Part shown: one piece after another, positions 45,492 through 53,672 of the stretch
How the letters are laid out: each line of letters opens with the position of its first letter
How positions within the stretch are numbered: position 1 is the stretch's first letter
Origin: Cytophagales bacterium
GTDB lineage: Bacteria > Bacteroidota > Bacteroidia > Cytophagales > Flammeovirgaceae
Length of the DNA stretch: 64,000 nt
Assembly: GCA_025056215.1 (NCBI GenBank)
Contig: JANWWC010000005.1
Location: forward strand, 1 to 64,000
Reading direction: 5' to 3'
Notes under the pieces: generated by a model
Database searches by the model: none
Told to the model about the DNA's origin: nothing
The model's input: the letters and a program-made list of their open reading frames with translations, nothing else
Program-made: the position numbers and the translations under genes

Positions 45492-46394
45492 ATGAGTAAT
45501 TTTGCTTCCTTAAAAATGAAGAAAAAACGTTGGTACTTGTTCTGGATTGCACTCGCATTATTGATTTGGTACTTGTATTCCCAAGAGAGAGAAACTAACG
45601 ATAAGAAGGAAGCTTTAAACTTTCAACAAAGTTCATCAAAGTCAAGTTTATCGTCTGATGAGGAATCAAAAAAACAGAAATTCGATTTTTTGCCAGTTTC
45701 TAATCATAATCGAAAAACTCAGGTTCTTTCTTACAAATGTTTTACTCTTTCGTTTGTGCATCAGTTTCGAATGGCGGAGTGGGTCGCTTACTCACTTACA
45801 AAACAACAAGTATTAGCTCAAGATATGGAGCGTTCTAATGATTTTCGGCCTGATTCCCGCGTAAATTCGGCTTTGCCAACCGATTATCTTCATAGTGGTT
45901 ATGATAGAGGGCATCTTTGTCCCTCAGAAGATATGAATTACGATCCTGTTTGTATGAGTGAAAGTTTTTTGATGACCAATATTGCACCTCAAATTCCAGA
46001 TTTTAATAGGGGAATATGGAAGTCGCTTGAAAATCATGTTCGTATCTGGGCAAAAGAAAATGAGGTTTTGTATGTGGTAACAGGACCTGTTTTTACACAA
46101 AACATGGAAAAAATTGGCAAAAATCAGATTCCTGTTCCAAAATACTTCTATAAAATTATTTTAGATTATCACCAGCCAGAATATAAAATGATTGGCTTTT
46201 TGATTCCGAATGAAAAATCTGAACGTTCTTTATTAGAATTTCGAGTAAGCGTAGATAGCATTGAAGCTCTTACAGGAATAGATTTTTTCCCAGCTCTTCC
46301 CGACCATATTGAGGACAAATTTGAAGATAGCAATTTCAATGAACCTTTGTTTTCAGGGTTATCTGATCGTCCCAAGAAGAAAAGAAAGAAATAA
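45492..46394 (+). CDS. Membrane-anchored DNA/RNA non-specific endonuclease
   Basis: A 300-residue nuclease of the Serratia NucA/EndA (beta-beta-alpha-Me) family. An N-terminal hydrophobic helix (~14-30) suggests a signal anchor, followed by a Ser/Lys/Glu-rich linker. The active site YDRGHLCPSEDM carries the DRGH motif (residues 138-141, catalytic His), and MTNIAPQIPDFNRGIW supplies the metal-binding Asn. It probably digests extracellular or periplasmic nucleic acids. The C-terminus is basic (KKKRKK). A start at residue 9 (45516) is also possible. Confidence 0.9.
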   Translation: MSNFASLKMKKKRWYLFWIALALLIWYLYSQERETNDKKEALNFQQSSSKSSLSSDEESKKQKFDFLPVSNHNRKTQVLSYKCFTLSFVHQFRMAEWVAYSLTKQQVLAQDMERSNDFRPDSRVNSALPTDYLHSGYDRGHLCPSEDMNYDPVCMSESFLMTNIAPQIPDFNRGIWKSLENHVRIWAKENEVLYVVTGPVFTQNMEKIGKNQIPVPKYFYKIILDYHQPEYKMIGFLIPNEKSERSLLEFRVSVDSIEALTGIDFFPALPDHIEDKFEDSNFNEPLFSGLSDRPKKKRKK

Positions 46395-46410
46395 TTGTTT
46401 GAAAATAAAA

Positions 46411-46431
46411 AAGGCAGATAACGACTGCCTT
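46411..46431 (+). terminator. Hairpin between convergent genes
   Basis: A 7-bp stem, AAGGCAG (46411-46417) and CTGCCTT (46425-46431), has a 7-nt loop. On the plus strand the following T-run is weak; on the minus strand the stem is followed by TTTTTATTTTC. It probably ends the minus-strand gene at 46455. Confidence 0.5.
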
Positions 46432-46454
46432 GCTTAAAGGAGAATCTTTGAAAG

Positions 46455-47213
46455 TTATTTTATTTTTTCTTCGAGTTCTTGCATGCGCTTGAAAGCATCT
46501 GCTCGTCCTAATTCGAAAGAGCGCTTAAACATGTTGTAGGCATCTTGGTAATGTGCACGTTTTTTATTAGGAGCTAGTTTGGTTTTTTCGGCTAAAGCAA
46601 TGTTGTCTTCTCCTCGCAAATAGAACAAGTCAGCTGCTTCTTTGAGTGCTTGTTTTTGCGTTTCGCTAAGTTTACTTTCGAGTTCAGAAATTTCTGCTTT
46701 TTTCTTAGAGAGTTCAGCTTCTTTTTCTTTAATTTCTTCTTTTTGGAATTCTATTATTTGATTAAGTGCTGTGTTTTCTCCTTTCAATTTTTCTACTTTA
46801 GCTGTTAAATCTGAAATGATAGCATCTTTTTCTGCAAGTTGTTTCTTCATTTCCTCTACCATTTTTTCTAACAATTTATTTTTGCTGCTCGATTTGTTCA
46901 AGGCTTTTTCAAGAGCTTCAATTTGCTTCTTGCTTTTTTCCATATCTGCTTTGATGGCTTCGGCTTTCTTTTGGAAATCCTCAAAGCTGATTCCTTTTTC
47001 AAGGCTAATGCGCAAATTTTTTTGAGATGTTTCAATTCCATCAATAATTTCACTTACCTTTAAAAGCCTCTGAGTAAGTTCTGCCTCCTGTGATTGTGTA
47101 GCAGTAAGTACGTTTTTCAAAGAATCTAACTCAGCTACTTTTTGTTCGTATTCTGATTTTGAAACACAAGCGTAAAGGCTTAATGCCACTATGCTAATGA
47201 TAAGATACCTCAT
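46455..47213 (-). CDS. Coiled-coil lipoprotein
   Basis: A 252-residue predicted lipoprotein (lipobox SLYAC, Cys16). Residues ~20-190 form a long coiled coil rich in Lys, Glu and Leu with regular heptads (for example SSKNKLLEKMVEEMKKQLAEKD). The last ~55 residues resemble a TPR-like helical pair (AYNMFKRSFELGRADAFKRM). It may be a periplasmic spacer or scaffold; no enzymatic motif is present. The gene is single and divergent from argB. Confidence 0.8.
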   Translation of the reverse strand: MRYLIISIVALSLYACVSKSEYEQKVAELDSLKNVLTATQSQEAELTQRLLKVSEIIDGIETSQKNLRISLEKGISFEDFQKKAEAIKADMEKSKKQIEALEKALNKSSSKNKLLEKMVEEMKKQLAEKDAIISDLTAKVEKLKGENTALNQIIEFQKEEIKEKEAELSKKKAEISELESKLSETQKQALKEAADLFYLRGEDNIALAEKTKLAPNKKRAHYQDAYNMFKRSFELGRADAFKRMQELEEKIK

Positions 47214-47299
47214 GTTTGAAAAATTTTAGTGTTGAAGAACACTACAAAAGTAAGCATTTAACAGATTTTAACAAAAAATACTAAATTTTATTTATAAGT

Positions 47300-47361
47300 A
47301 TCTTGGTTAGAATAAAATGTGTTATTTTGAAGTTTAAAGTAAACAAGAGCCTAACCAAGAT
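47300..47361 (+). repeat. 11-bp inverted repeat framing the argB leader
   Basis: ATCTTGGTTAG (47300-47310) and CTAACCAAGAT (47351-47361) are perfect inverted repeats 40 nt apart. The right arm contains the first two bases of the argB ATG (47360-47362). If transcribed, the arms could pair and hide the start codon. Confidence 0.5.
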
Positions 47362-48151
47362 GCAAAAATCCGAGTTAATCGTATTGAAGATAGGAGGAAA
47401 AATAGTAGACGAAGATAACCTCTTAGGAAAAGTATTAGAAGATTTTTCAGCATGGAACGTTCCTAAAATTCTCGTGCATGGAGGAGGCAAAATTGCTACT
47501 GAGATAGGTCATCGTTTAGGAATTGAGGCGAAGATGCATAACGGAAGACGTATTACCGATCAACCTACTCTTCAAGTTGTTACAATGGTATACGGAGGGT
47601 TGATCAATAAAGCAATTGTAGCTAAGTTGCAGTCGCTGGGCATCCAAGCGTTAGGAGTCACAGGAGCAGATCTTGACATCATTCGCGCACAAAAGCGAAG
47701 CCCACAACCTATTGACTTCGGATTTGTTGGAGATATTACCTGCATCAATGTTCCTATTTTACAAAAGTTACTTGAATGGAAAATCACACCCGTTTTTGCT
47801 CCACTTACTCACGATGGAAAAGGAAATCTTTTTAACACAAACGCTGATACGATAGCGCAAGAGGTAGCTGTAGCGCTGAGCCAGTATTACGAGGTGAAAC
47901 TTATTTATTCTTTTGAAAAGAAGGGAGTTTTAAGCAATCCTAATGACGAAGAAAGTTATATTCGGTTCATCAATACGGCTTCTTATAAACAACTTTTGTC
48001 TTCGGGTATAATTTCAGGAGGAATGATTCCAAAAATGGAGAACGCTTTTGAAGCTCTAAAACGCGGTATTGCTTCTGTTATGATTGTGCAAGCCGATTAT
48101 TTAAAATCGGTGAGAGAAGAAGAATTTATCGGCACTAAAATTACGCTTTAA
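47360..48151 (+). CDS. argB: Acetylglutamate kinase
   Basis: A 263-residue amino-acid kinase of arginine synthesis; it phosphorylates N-acetyl-glutamate (some Bacteroidota use N-succinyl-glutamate). VLKIGGKIVDEDNLL, KILVHGGGKIATEIGHRLG, VYGGLINKAIVAKL, LFNTNADTIAQEVAVAL and GIISGGMIPKMENAFEAL mark the substrate and ATP sites. The start at 47360 gives the canonical N-terminus. No other arg gene is adjacent. The gene is convergent with a TRAP binding protein. Confidence 0.95.
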   Translation: MQKSELIVLKIGGKIVDEDNLLGKVLEDFSAWNVPKILVHGGGKIATEIGHRLGIEAKMHNGRRITDQPTLQVVTMVYGGLINKAIVAKLQSLGIQALGVTGADLDIIRAQKRSPQPIDFGFVGDITCINVPILQKLLEWKITPVFAPLTHDGKGNLFNTNADTIAQEVAVALSQYYEVKLIYSFEKKGVLSNPNDEESYIRFINTASYKQLLSSGIISGGMIPKMENAFEALKRGIASVMIVQADYLKSVREEEFIGTKITL

Positions 48152-48161
48152 TGTTTTGGAA

Positions 48162-49133
48162 TTATTCTTGAGTTGCTCGAATGCGTTGAATATAAGAATA
48201 AATCTCTGGTTCATTGCGATAGTTTTCTGCAAGAGCAGCTACTTTCTGAGCAAATACGGTCTTATCAGGTCTAATGATTTGGACTCCTTCCTTTTCTAAT
48301 AGCGCCAAACATTCGTTTTCAGAGATTTCCCATAATCTTCTTTGCTCTATAACAGATTCTTGAGCTGCTTCTAAAAGCCATTTCTTTTCTTGCTCAGAAA
48401 GTAAGTTCCATACTTTCGTACTGATTATCAATACATCGGGTACAGAAGTGTGCTCATTGAGAGTATAATATTTGCACACTTCATAATGGCGAGAAGTTAC
48501 AAAAGAAGGAGGATTGTTTTCTGCTCCATCTACTACTCCTTGCTGAAGAGCTGTAAAAAGCTCTCCAAATGAAATAGGAGTAGGCGATCCTCCCAAAGCA
48601 TTTACCATTTCAATAGCAGTTTGGCTTTTCATAACTCGGATTTTAAGGCCTTGTAGGTCTTCAGGGCTGTAAATAGGTTTCTTAGTGGTGTAAAAACTCC
48701 TGCTGCCTGCATCATAAAAACATAGCCCGCGCAGCCAATATTTTTCAGCTTGCACTAAAAGTTCTTGTCCGATAGGTCCATCTAACACTTTGAATTGATG
48801 CTGGCGGCTTCTGAAAATATAAGGCAATCCTAATGCTTTGAAGTTAGGTGCAAAATTCTCCATAACGGCTGAAGAAACTTTTGTCATCGCTAAGCTCCCG
48901 ATTTGGAGAAGTTCTAAGCACTCTCGTTCAGAGCCTAATTGGCCACTTGTATAAATTTGGATAGTAAGTTTTCCTCCTGACTTTTCTGCAACGCGTTTTG
49001 CCATGTACTCCATTGCCAAGTGTACGGGATGTTGCGCATCGAGCCCATGGGCTAGTTTTAGCACGCGCGAATCAGAAATTTGAGAGCAAGACGCTGAAAG
49101 TAAAGCAATTATCCAATAAAAAGTTTTTTTCAT
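48162..49133 (-). CDS. TRAP transporter substrate-binding lipoprotein (DctP family)
   Basis: A 323-residue periplasmic solute receptor. The N-terminal lipobox LLSASC indicates a lipid anchor. The mature protein matches DctP receptors: LAHGLDAQHPVHLAMEYMAKRVAEKSGGKL, GQLGSERECLELLQIGSLAM, LKIRVMKSQTAIEMVNALGGSPTPISFGELFTALQQGVVDGAENNP (the Arg in IRVM usually binds the ligand carboxylate). The permease subunits (DctQ/DctM) are not in the window. The C-terminal EISENECLALLEKEGVQII is typical. Ligand unknown, likely an organic acid. Confidence 0.92.
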   Translation of the reverse strand: MKKTFYWIIALLSASCSQISDSRVLKLAHGLDAQHPVHLAMEYMAKRVAEKSGGKLTIQIYTSGQLGSERECLELLQIGSLAMTKVSSAVMENFAPNFKALGLPYIFRSRQHQFKVLDGPIGQELLVQAEKYWLRGLCFYDAGSRSFYTTKKPIYSPEDLQGLKIRVMKSQTAIEMVNALGGSPTPISFGELFTALQQGVVDGAENNPPSFVTSRHYEVCKYYTLNEHTSVPDVLIISTKVWNLLSEQEKKWLLEAAQESVIEQRRLWEISENECLALLEKEGVQIIRPDKTVFAQKVAALAENYRNEPEIYSYIQRIRATQE

Positions 49134-49222
49134 ACTCTTGTGTTACTTTTGTTTTCAAATTTATACAATTCGTCAAATTTCCAGTAACAATTTAAAAAAT
49201 CCAAGTGCGAGCTAAAGTCAGT

Positions 49223-50527
49223 ATGATTCGATTTTTACCTTCCAAAATTGCCATTGGACTAGGGGGAGTATTCTTGGTAGTGGCAACTCTTATGTGGTAT
49301 TGGAATAGAACCCCACCTTTGTGGGTAGAAGTACAAATGTCAAAACTTGATACCGTGCGTGAACGCGTGAATGGTTCTGGGAAGATTTATCCGTCTGAAG
49401 AGATTCAAATTAGTTCTGAGGTTTCAGGAGAGGTGCGCGAGTTGTTCGTCAAAGAAGGAGATTCTGTAAAAGTAGGAGACTTGCTAGCGCGTATCAGACC
49501 TGACAATCTTTTAGCTATCCGCGACCGCAACTTGGCCTCTCTGAATGCACAAAAAGCTAATTATGCTAGAGCAAAAGCTCAAACACTTCAAGCCAAGGCG
49601 CGACTTCTTAAAGCAGAACTCGATTGGAAAAGAAGTCAAACTTTATTAGACCAAAAAACAATTTCTTTACAGGAATACGAAAATTTTGTTTCTCAGTACG
49701 AAATCGCTAAGGCAGAATACGAAGCAGCATTTCAAAATGAAGAATCTGCTCGCCATAGCGTCGCAAGTGCAGTTGCTGCTTTAGATGAAGCCGAAAAAAA
49801 TCTGAAACTCACAAACATTTATGCACCCATCTCTGGAATCATTACAAAACTATCCATCAAAAAAGGAGAGCGCGTTGTGGGAACGGCGCAAATGGCAGGT
49901 ACTGAAATGATGCGTATTGCCAACTTTGAAACAATGGAAGTACATGTGAATATCAATGAAAATGATATTATCAAAATACATCTTCGCGATACGGCAATAG
50001 TAGAAGTAGATGCTTACGCTCGTGATAATCAAAAGTTTTTAGCAGTTGTAACGCATATCGCTAATTCGGCGAATCAATCTTTAGACAAAGCAGTAGGTGC
50101 TAATGTTGAGCAAGTAACGGAATTTACGGTTCGGTTGCTGTTGTTGCCAGATTCTTACCGACATCTTCTTGTTCGAGGAATTCCACCTTTTCGCCCAGGA
50201 ATGACGGCAACTGTTGAAATTACTACTGATATTAAACCTAATGCATTAGTTGTTCCTGTTTCGGCTGTTGCAGTAAGAAATTTATCAGAGTCAGAAAATC
50301 CTTCAATGCAAAAACTTTCAGAAGTAGTTTTTGTGTATGATTCTCTTCAATCTTGCGCCCGCATGCGAAAAGTGCGCACGGGGATTAGCGACTTTGAAAA
50401 CATCGAAATTCTTTCTGGTATTACTGAAAAAGAACTTATTATTGTAGCTCCATTTAGTCTTGTTTCTAAGGTACTCAAAAATGGAGATAAGGTTCGAGTC
50501 AAGCCTTTAAAAGATAAACTGAGATGA
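49223..50527 (+). CDS. HlyD/MacA-type membrane-fusion (periplasmic adaptor) protein
   Basis: A 434-residue adaptor. TM at ~7-25 anchors it in the inner membrane. A split lipoyl domain (ISSEVSGEVRELFVKEGDSVKVGDLLARI and later NIYAPISGIITKLSIKKGERVVG), a helical hairpin (~95-180) and beta-barrel domains follow in the usual order. It is the adaptor for an ABC (MacB-like) or RND efflux pump, but neither pump nor TolC gene is adjacent. A GTG at 49205 is an alternative start. Its stop overlaps the OsmC gene start by 4 nt. Confidence 0.9.
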   Translation: MIRFLPSKIAIGLGGVFLVVATLMWYWNRTPPLWVEVQMSKLDTVRERVNGSGKIYPSEEIQISSEVSGEVRELFVKEGDSVKVGDLLARIRPDNLLAIRDRNLASLNAQKANYARAKAQTLQAKARLLKAELDWKRSQTLLDQKTISLQEYENFVSQYEIAKAEYEAAFQNEESARHSVASAVAALDEAEKNLKLTNIYAPISGIITKLSIKKGERVVGTAQMAGTEMMRIANFETMEVHVNINENDIIKIHLRDTAIVEVDAYARDNQKFLAVVTHIANSANQSLDKAVGANVEQVTEFTVRLLLLPDSYRHLLVRGIPPFRPGMTATVEITTDIKPNALVVPVSAVAVRNLSESENPSMQKLSEVVFVYDSLQSCARMRKVRTGISDFENIEILSGITEKELIIVAPFSLVSKVLKNGDKVRVKPLKDKLR

Positions 50528-50943
50528 TGAAAATAGAAATTAGCCGATTAGATGATGCTTTTCACTTCGAAGCTGTCAATGAAGAAGGTAGAACAGTACA
50601 AGTAGATGCGTCCCCTGAAATAGGGGGAAAAAATCAAGGTGTTCGGCCTATGCAGTTGCTTTTAGTAGCGATTGGTACTTGTAGCGTATTCGATATGTTG
50701 GTAATTCTAAAAAAACAAAGGCAAGAGGTAAAAGACGTAAAAATTACTGTAATAGGCGAAAGGGCAAAAGGTGTAGTTCCTTCTCCTTTCGTAAAGATTA
50801 AAATGCATTTTCGATTTTGGGGGAATTTAGAGGAAGAAAAGGTAAAACGCGCTGTAGAATTAGGTGTCGAAAAATATTGTTCCGTCAGAGAAATGCTGAA
50901 GCACGACGCTGAGATTAGTTATACTTATGAAATAAATCCTTAA
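50524..50943 (+). CDS. OsmC family protein
   Basis: A 139-residue OsmC/Ohr-fold protein with a peroxidase-type architecture. AVNEEGRTVQVDASPEIGGKNQGVRPMQLLLVAIGTCSVFDMLVILKK shows the first helix with one active-site Cys (GTCS). VEKYCSVREML contains the second Cys. The pair would reduce organic hydroperoxides. Two overlapping start codons (50524 and 50527) overlap the adaptor stop, which implies translational coupling with the efflux adaptor. Confidence 0.88.
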   Translation: MMKIEISRLDDAFHFEAVNEEGRTVQVDASPEIGGKNQGVRPMQLLLVAIGTCSVFDMLVILKKQRQEVKDVKITVIGERAKGVVPSPFVKIKMHFRFWGNLEEEKVKRAVELGVEKYCSVREMLKHDAEISYTYEINP

Positions 50944-50954
50944 GAAGATCAATT

Positions 50955-52190
50955 TTAAGATGCGCTATTTGATATAGGAGTGTTGGAGCGTTTAACTTTC
51001 ATTTTAGGCTCGTTACTTTTCTGTTGTTTAAAGCGATTAATAAAACGCTGTAGGCTATTGTTGTTGCCATCTTGATTGAATTCTTCATCGCTTCGGCTCA
51101 CGCTTAAAATAATTCCTATAGACATGCCCGTAAAAATAAGTGACGTTCCTCCCATGCTTAGTAAGGGGAGCGGCAAACCTGTTACAGGAAGCAATCCGAT
51201 AGAAACTCCAATATGGACAAATGCTTGTACGACGATACTAAAAGCGAGTCCCGCAGCTAATAAACCTCCAAAAGCGCGTTCCGTTCGTGCCACAATAAGG
51301 ATACTTCTATATAAGAAAACTAAATACAAAAAAATAATGAAGCTAGCAAAGATAGTTCCATATTCTTCTACAATGATTGCAAAAACAAAATCGGAATAAG
51401 GGTGGGGCAAGAAATTGCGTTGTGTACTTTGTCCGATTCCTTTTCCTAAAATACCTCCAGTAGCAATTGCAATATACGATTGTTCTACTTGAAAAGGAAC
51501 ATGGGTAGCATCTGTATACGCGGCCAAACGGCTTCGGACGGTTTGTCCTCGTTGTCCAAAAGTAAAAGCAAACATTCCTGCTATTACTCCTACCACAATG
51601 AGCATAATAATGTTCTGTATAGGAACTCTTCCGATAAACATCAATAGAAGGCAAGTCATAAAAAGAAGAGAAGCAGTAGACCAATCGCTTACACCAATGA
51701 GTCCACAAATAATGCCGCACCAAATAATTACCGGCATAATAGCGCGTTCGAATTCGTGAATACTCAGTTGCCGTTTGGAAAGCATGCTGGCTAAGTTAGC
51801 AATGAGTGCTAGTTTGGCTAAATCTGAAGGCTGAAAAGAGTATTTTAATAAAGGAATAGTAATCCAGCGAGATGCTTGATTGAGCGTTGTTCCAAACTGC
51901 CAGGCAATGAGCAACAAAGGCACTGAAATAATGAGTGCAATCCGCGATAAACGAGAATAGTACTTATAATGAATATTGTGGCATAAATAGGTAGCTATTA
52001 AAGAAATAACAACTAATAAACTATGTTTTATTAAAAAATATTCGGTATCACCTCCATAGCTTTTGTAAGCTAAGCTACCTGTTGCGCTATACACTACCAA
52101 AATGCTTAACAGAGAAAGAAAAATAGTAATTGCCCAAATAACCTTGTCGCCTTTCAGCTCATCCACTATAATTTGTAAATATTTCATCAT
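50955..52190 (-). CDS. ftsW: FtsW/RodA/SpoVE family lipid II polymerase
   Basis: A 411-residue SEDS-family membrane protein with ten predicted helices. The signature LPVTGLPLPLLSMGGTSLIF and the N-terminal LSILVVYSATGSLAYKSYGGDTEYFL match FtsW of Bacteroidota. It would polymerise septal peptidoglycan with a partner transpeptidase. A basic, Asn-rich tail follows. The gene is not accompanied by mur or fts genes. A leader of about 75 nt separates it from a hairpin and a 21-codon ORF at 52285-52350. RodA cannot be fully excluded. Confidence 0.88.
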   Translation of the reverse strand: MMKYLQIIVDELKGDKVIWAITIFLSLLSILVVYSATGSLAYKSYGGDTEYFLIKHSLLVVISLIATYLCHNIHYKYYSRLSRIALIISVPLLLIAWQFGTTLNQASRWITIPLLKYSFQPSDLAKLALIANLASMLSKRQLSIHEFERAIMPVIIWCGIICGLIGVSDWSTASLLFMTCLLLMFIGRVPIQNIIMLIVVGVIAGMFAFTFGQRGQTVRSRLAAYTDATHVPFQVEQSYIAIATGGILGKGIGQSTQRNFLPHPYSDFVFAIIVEEYGTIFASFIIFLYLVFLYRSILIVARTERAFGGLLAAGLAFSIVVQAFVHIGVSIGLLPVTGLPLPLLSMGGTSLIFTGMSIGIILSVSRSDEEFNQDGNNNSLQRFINRFKQQKSNEPKMKVKRSNTPISNSAS

Positions 52191-52262
52191 ATTTGTTTAC
52201 AAAAATTAATGTACAAAATTCTAAAAATAAATTTACAAATTTTCGATCTGAATTAGCTTTGC

Positions 52263-52297
52263 AAAAAAAAAGATATGTGAAACATCACATACCTTTT
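52263..52297 (-). terminator. Strong minus-strand terminator or attenuator upstream of ftsW
   Basis: On the minus strand a 13-bp stem (plus 52285-52297 with 52268-52280), with one G-U pair and a TGTT loop, is followed by about nine Us. It lies 73 nt before the ftsW start. Its 5' arm contains the last codons and the stop of the 21-codon ORF at 52285. Confidence 0.8.
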
Positions 52298-52350
52298 AAC
52301 CTTAACCAATAAACAACACATAAAATAAATACTGCTATATTGCTTAGCAT
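52285..52350 (-). CDS. 21-residue hydrophobic peptide (small membrane protein or leader peptide)
   Basis: An ATG at 52350 (minus) opens 21 codons ending in TGA at 52285-52287. The product is MLSNIAVFILCVVYWLRLKG plus a final Met: one transmembrane-length hydrophobic run followed by a basic end, the layout of tiny single-pass membrane proteins. A candidate promoter, TTTTG-N19-TTTATTTG, lies just upstream on the minus strand and would start transcription within about 15 nt of the ATG. The terminator begins inside the last codons. No known family recognised. Confidence 0.45.
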   Translation of the reverse strand: MLSNIAVFILCVVYWLRLKGM

Positions 52351-52520
52351 GTACTTATCTGCGCAAATAAATAAAAAAATCCTAACAATTCAAAACAAAT
52401 GTTTACCTTTTGTTTAAAATAAAAAAACAAGAGTATTTTTTTAAAAAAAATTGAAAAAAAAGATTTAATTTTTATAATTTTGATAAAGATGCAAAATTAC
52501 TAAAATAAAAGCTACTCTAT
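52351..52520. other. AT-rich divergent region upstream of the Lrp gene
   Basis: Very AT-rich spacer between the minus-strand leader of ftsW and the Lrp gene. It contains A- and T-runs and the candidate minus-strand promoter near 52360-52395. No further RNA or protein gene is visible. Confidence 0.5.
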
Positions 52521-53006
52521 ATGCTACCAGATAAAAATAATGCTGAAATCGACATAGTAGATATTAAAATACTTTCTGAGTTGATGAAAGATGCTAAAAC
52601 TCCCTATACGGAGATAGCAGAGCGTATTTTTGTATCAGGAGGGACGGTGCATGTGCGCATGAAAAAATTAGAAAAAATGGGAATTGTAAAAGGAGCTACT
52701 CTTGACATAGATTTTTCTAAACTTGGATACGATATTACGGCTTTTTTAGGTATATTTTTAGAAAAAAGCTCTTATTATGATGCTGTATGCAGAGAGCTTG
52801 TAAAAATCCCTGAGGTGCTCAACATTCACTATATCACAGGGAGCTATGCTATTTTGGCAAAAATTATTTGCCGAGATACCAACCATTTGAGGCATGTGTT
52901 GTATGATAAAATTCAGCAAATCCCAGGGGTTTCTTCTACTGAAACGATGATTTCTCTTGAAGAAAGGCTCAATCGCCCTCTGATGCTGGATACAGATTTG
53001 TTTTAA
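52521..53006 (+). CDS. Lrp/AsnC family transcriptional regulator
   Basis: A 161-residue regulator with the Lrp/AsnC two-domain layout. The N-terminal helix-turn-helix is DIVDIKILSELMKDAKTPYTEIAERIFVSGGTVHVRMKKLEKMGIVKGATLDID (residues ~10-62, in outline). The C-terminal RAM ligand-binding domain follows with LGIFLEKSSYYDAVCRELVKIPEVLNIHYITGSYAILAKI. It probably responds to an amino acid. Target genes are not obvious; the next gene is a lipoprotein 1 nt downstream. Confidence 0.93.
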   Translation: MLPDKNNAEIDIVDIKILSELMKDAKTPYTEIAERIFVSGGTVHVRMKKLEKMGIVKGATLDIDFSKLGYDITAFLGIFLEKSSYYDAVCRELVKIPEVLNIHYITGSYAILAKIICRDTNHLRHVLYDKIQQIPGVSSTETMISLEERLNRPLMLDTDLF

Positions 53007-53007
53007 G

Positions 53008-53586
53008 ATGGTGAAAGGCTGCTGGTTGTTAATAGGGTTGTTCATTTTACAAGCTTGTCGCAATCCTTACATTAAGCAAGATCCCCCAGAATTGTTTTCT
53101 ACCACTGATGATTCAGAGTTATATTTCAAAAATGTAAGGCAAATCTTTTATTACCGAACTACAGATACTACTCAACGAGAGTTTTTTCGCATTAAATCAA
53201 TGCCTCAAAATAATAACGTTCCTCTGATTGGACTTTGTATTGTAAACCATTGGAAAGCTGATAAGGCATTTCTTTTGCTAGAGCCTAACGGTTGGTTTGT
53301 GAGTGAAGATTCTATAGAAGTGTTGTGGCACGATGCTCAAAATCCTCTTATTCATGGCAAAATTTTTTTTGAACAAGGTCCTATTTATAAGCATTATTTT
53401 TTTGCTTTAGAAATTTATCGAGGCATTTTGAAGGAATATAAGTTTGAAGTAAGACAAAGAAATCGAAAAGCTCCTTTTTTAGAAGACGAAGAAGCGCGTG
53501 AAGCTTTTCGAATTACAGTAAAAGACTTTTTAAAGCTCATCAATCAATTGGAAGAATCAGAAAAAATTTTAGAATCATCTCCATAA
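53008..53586 (+). CDS. Lipoprotein of unknown function
   Basis: A 192-residue predicted lipoprotein (MVKGCWLLIGLFILQACRN, lipobox LQAC). The mature part is charged and mixed alpha/beta, with LIGLCIVNHWKADKAFLLLEPNGWF, and ends in a helical segment (VKDFLKLINQLEESEKIL). I do not recognise the family. It begins 1 nt after the Lrp-type regulator stop, so both are co-transcribed. The large decayed region starts directly downstream. Confidence 0.75.
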   Translation: MVKGCWLLIGLFILQACRNPYIKQDPPELFSTTDDSELYFKNVRQIFYYRTTDTTQREFFRIKSMPQNNNVPLIGLCIVNHWKADKAFLLLEPNGWFVSEDSIEVLWHDAQNPLIHGKIFFEQGPIYKHYFFALEIYRGILKEYKFEVRQRNRKAPFLEDEEAREAFRITVKDFLKLINQLEESEKILESSP

Positions 53587-53672
53587 AAATTGTAGATAGA
53601 GTTTTCTGAACAATTTGCTTTTCGAAACTTTCACTCAGAGTACCTAATCTACGTTTCGAATGAGCAGAATTT

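Noticed and set aside
51343-51723. 126-codon ORF in another frame of ftsW
   Set aside because: It is rich in Cys, Tyr and Arg, typical of a shifted frame of a membrane-protein gene.
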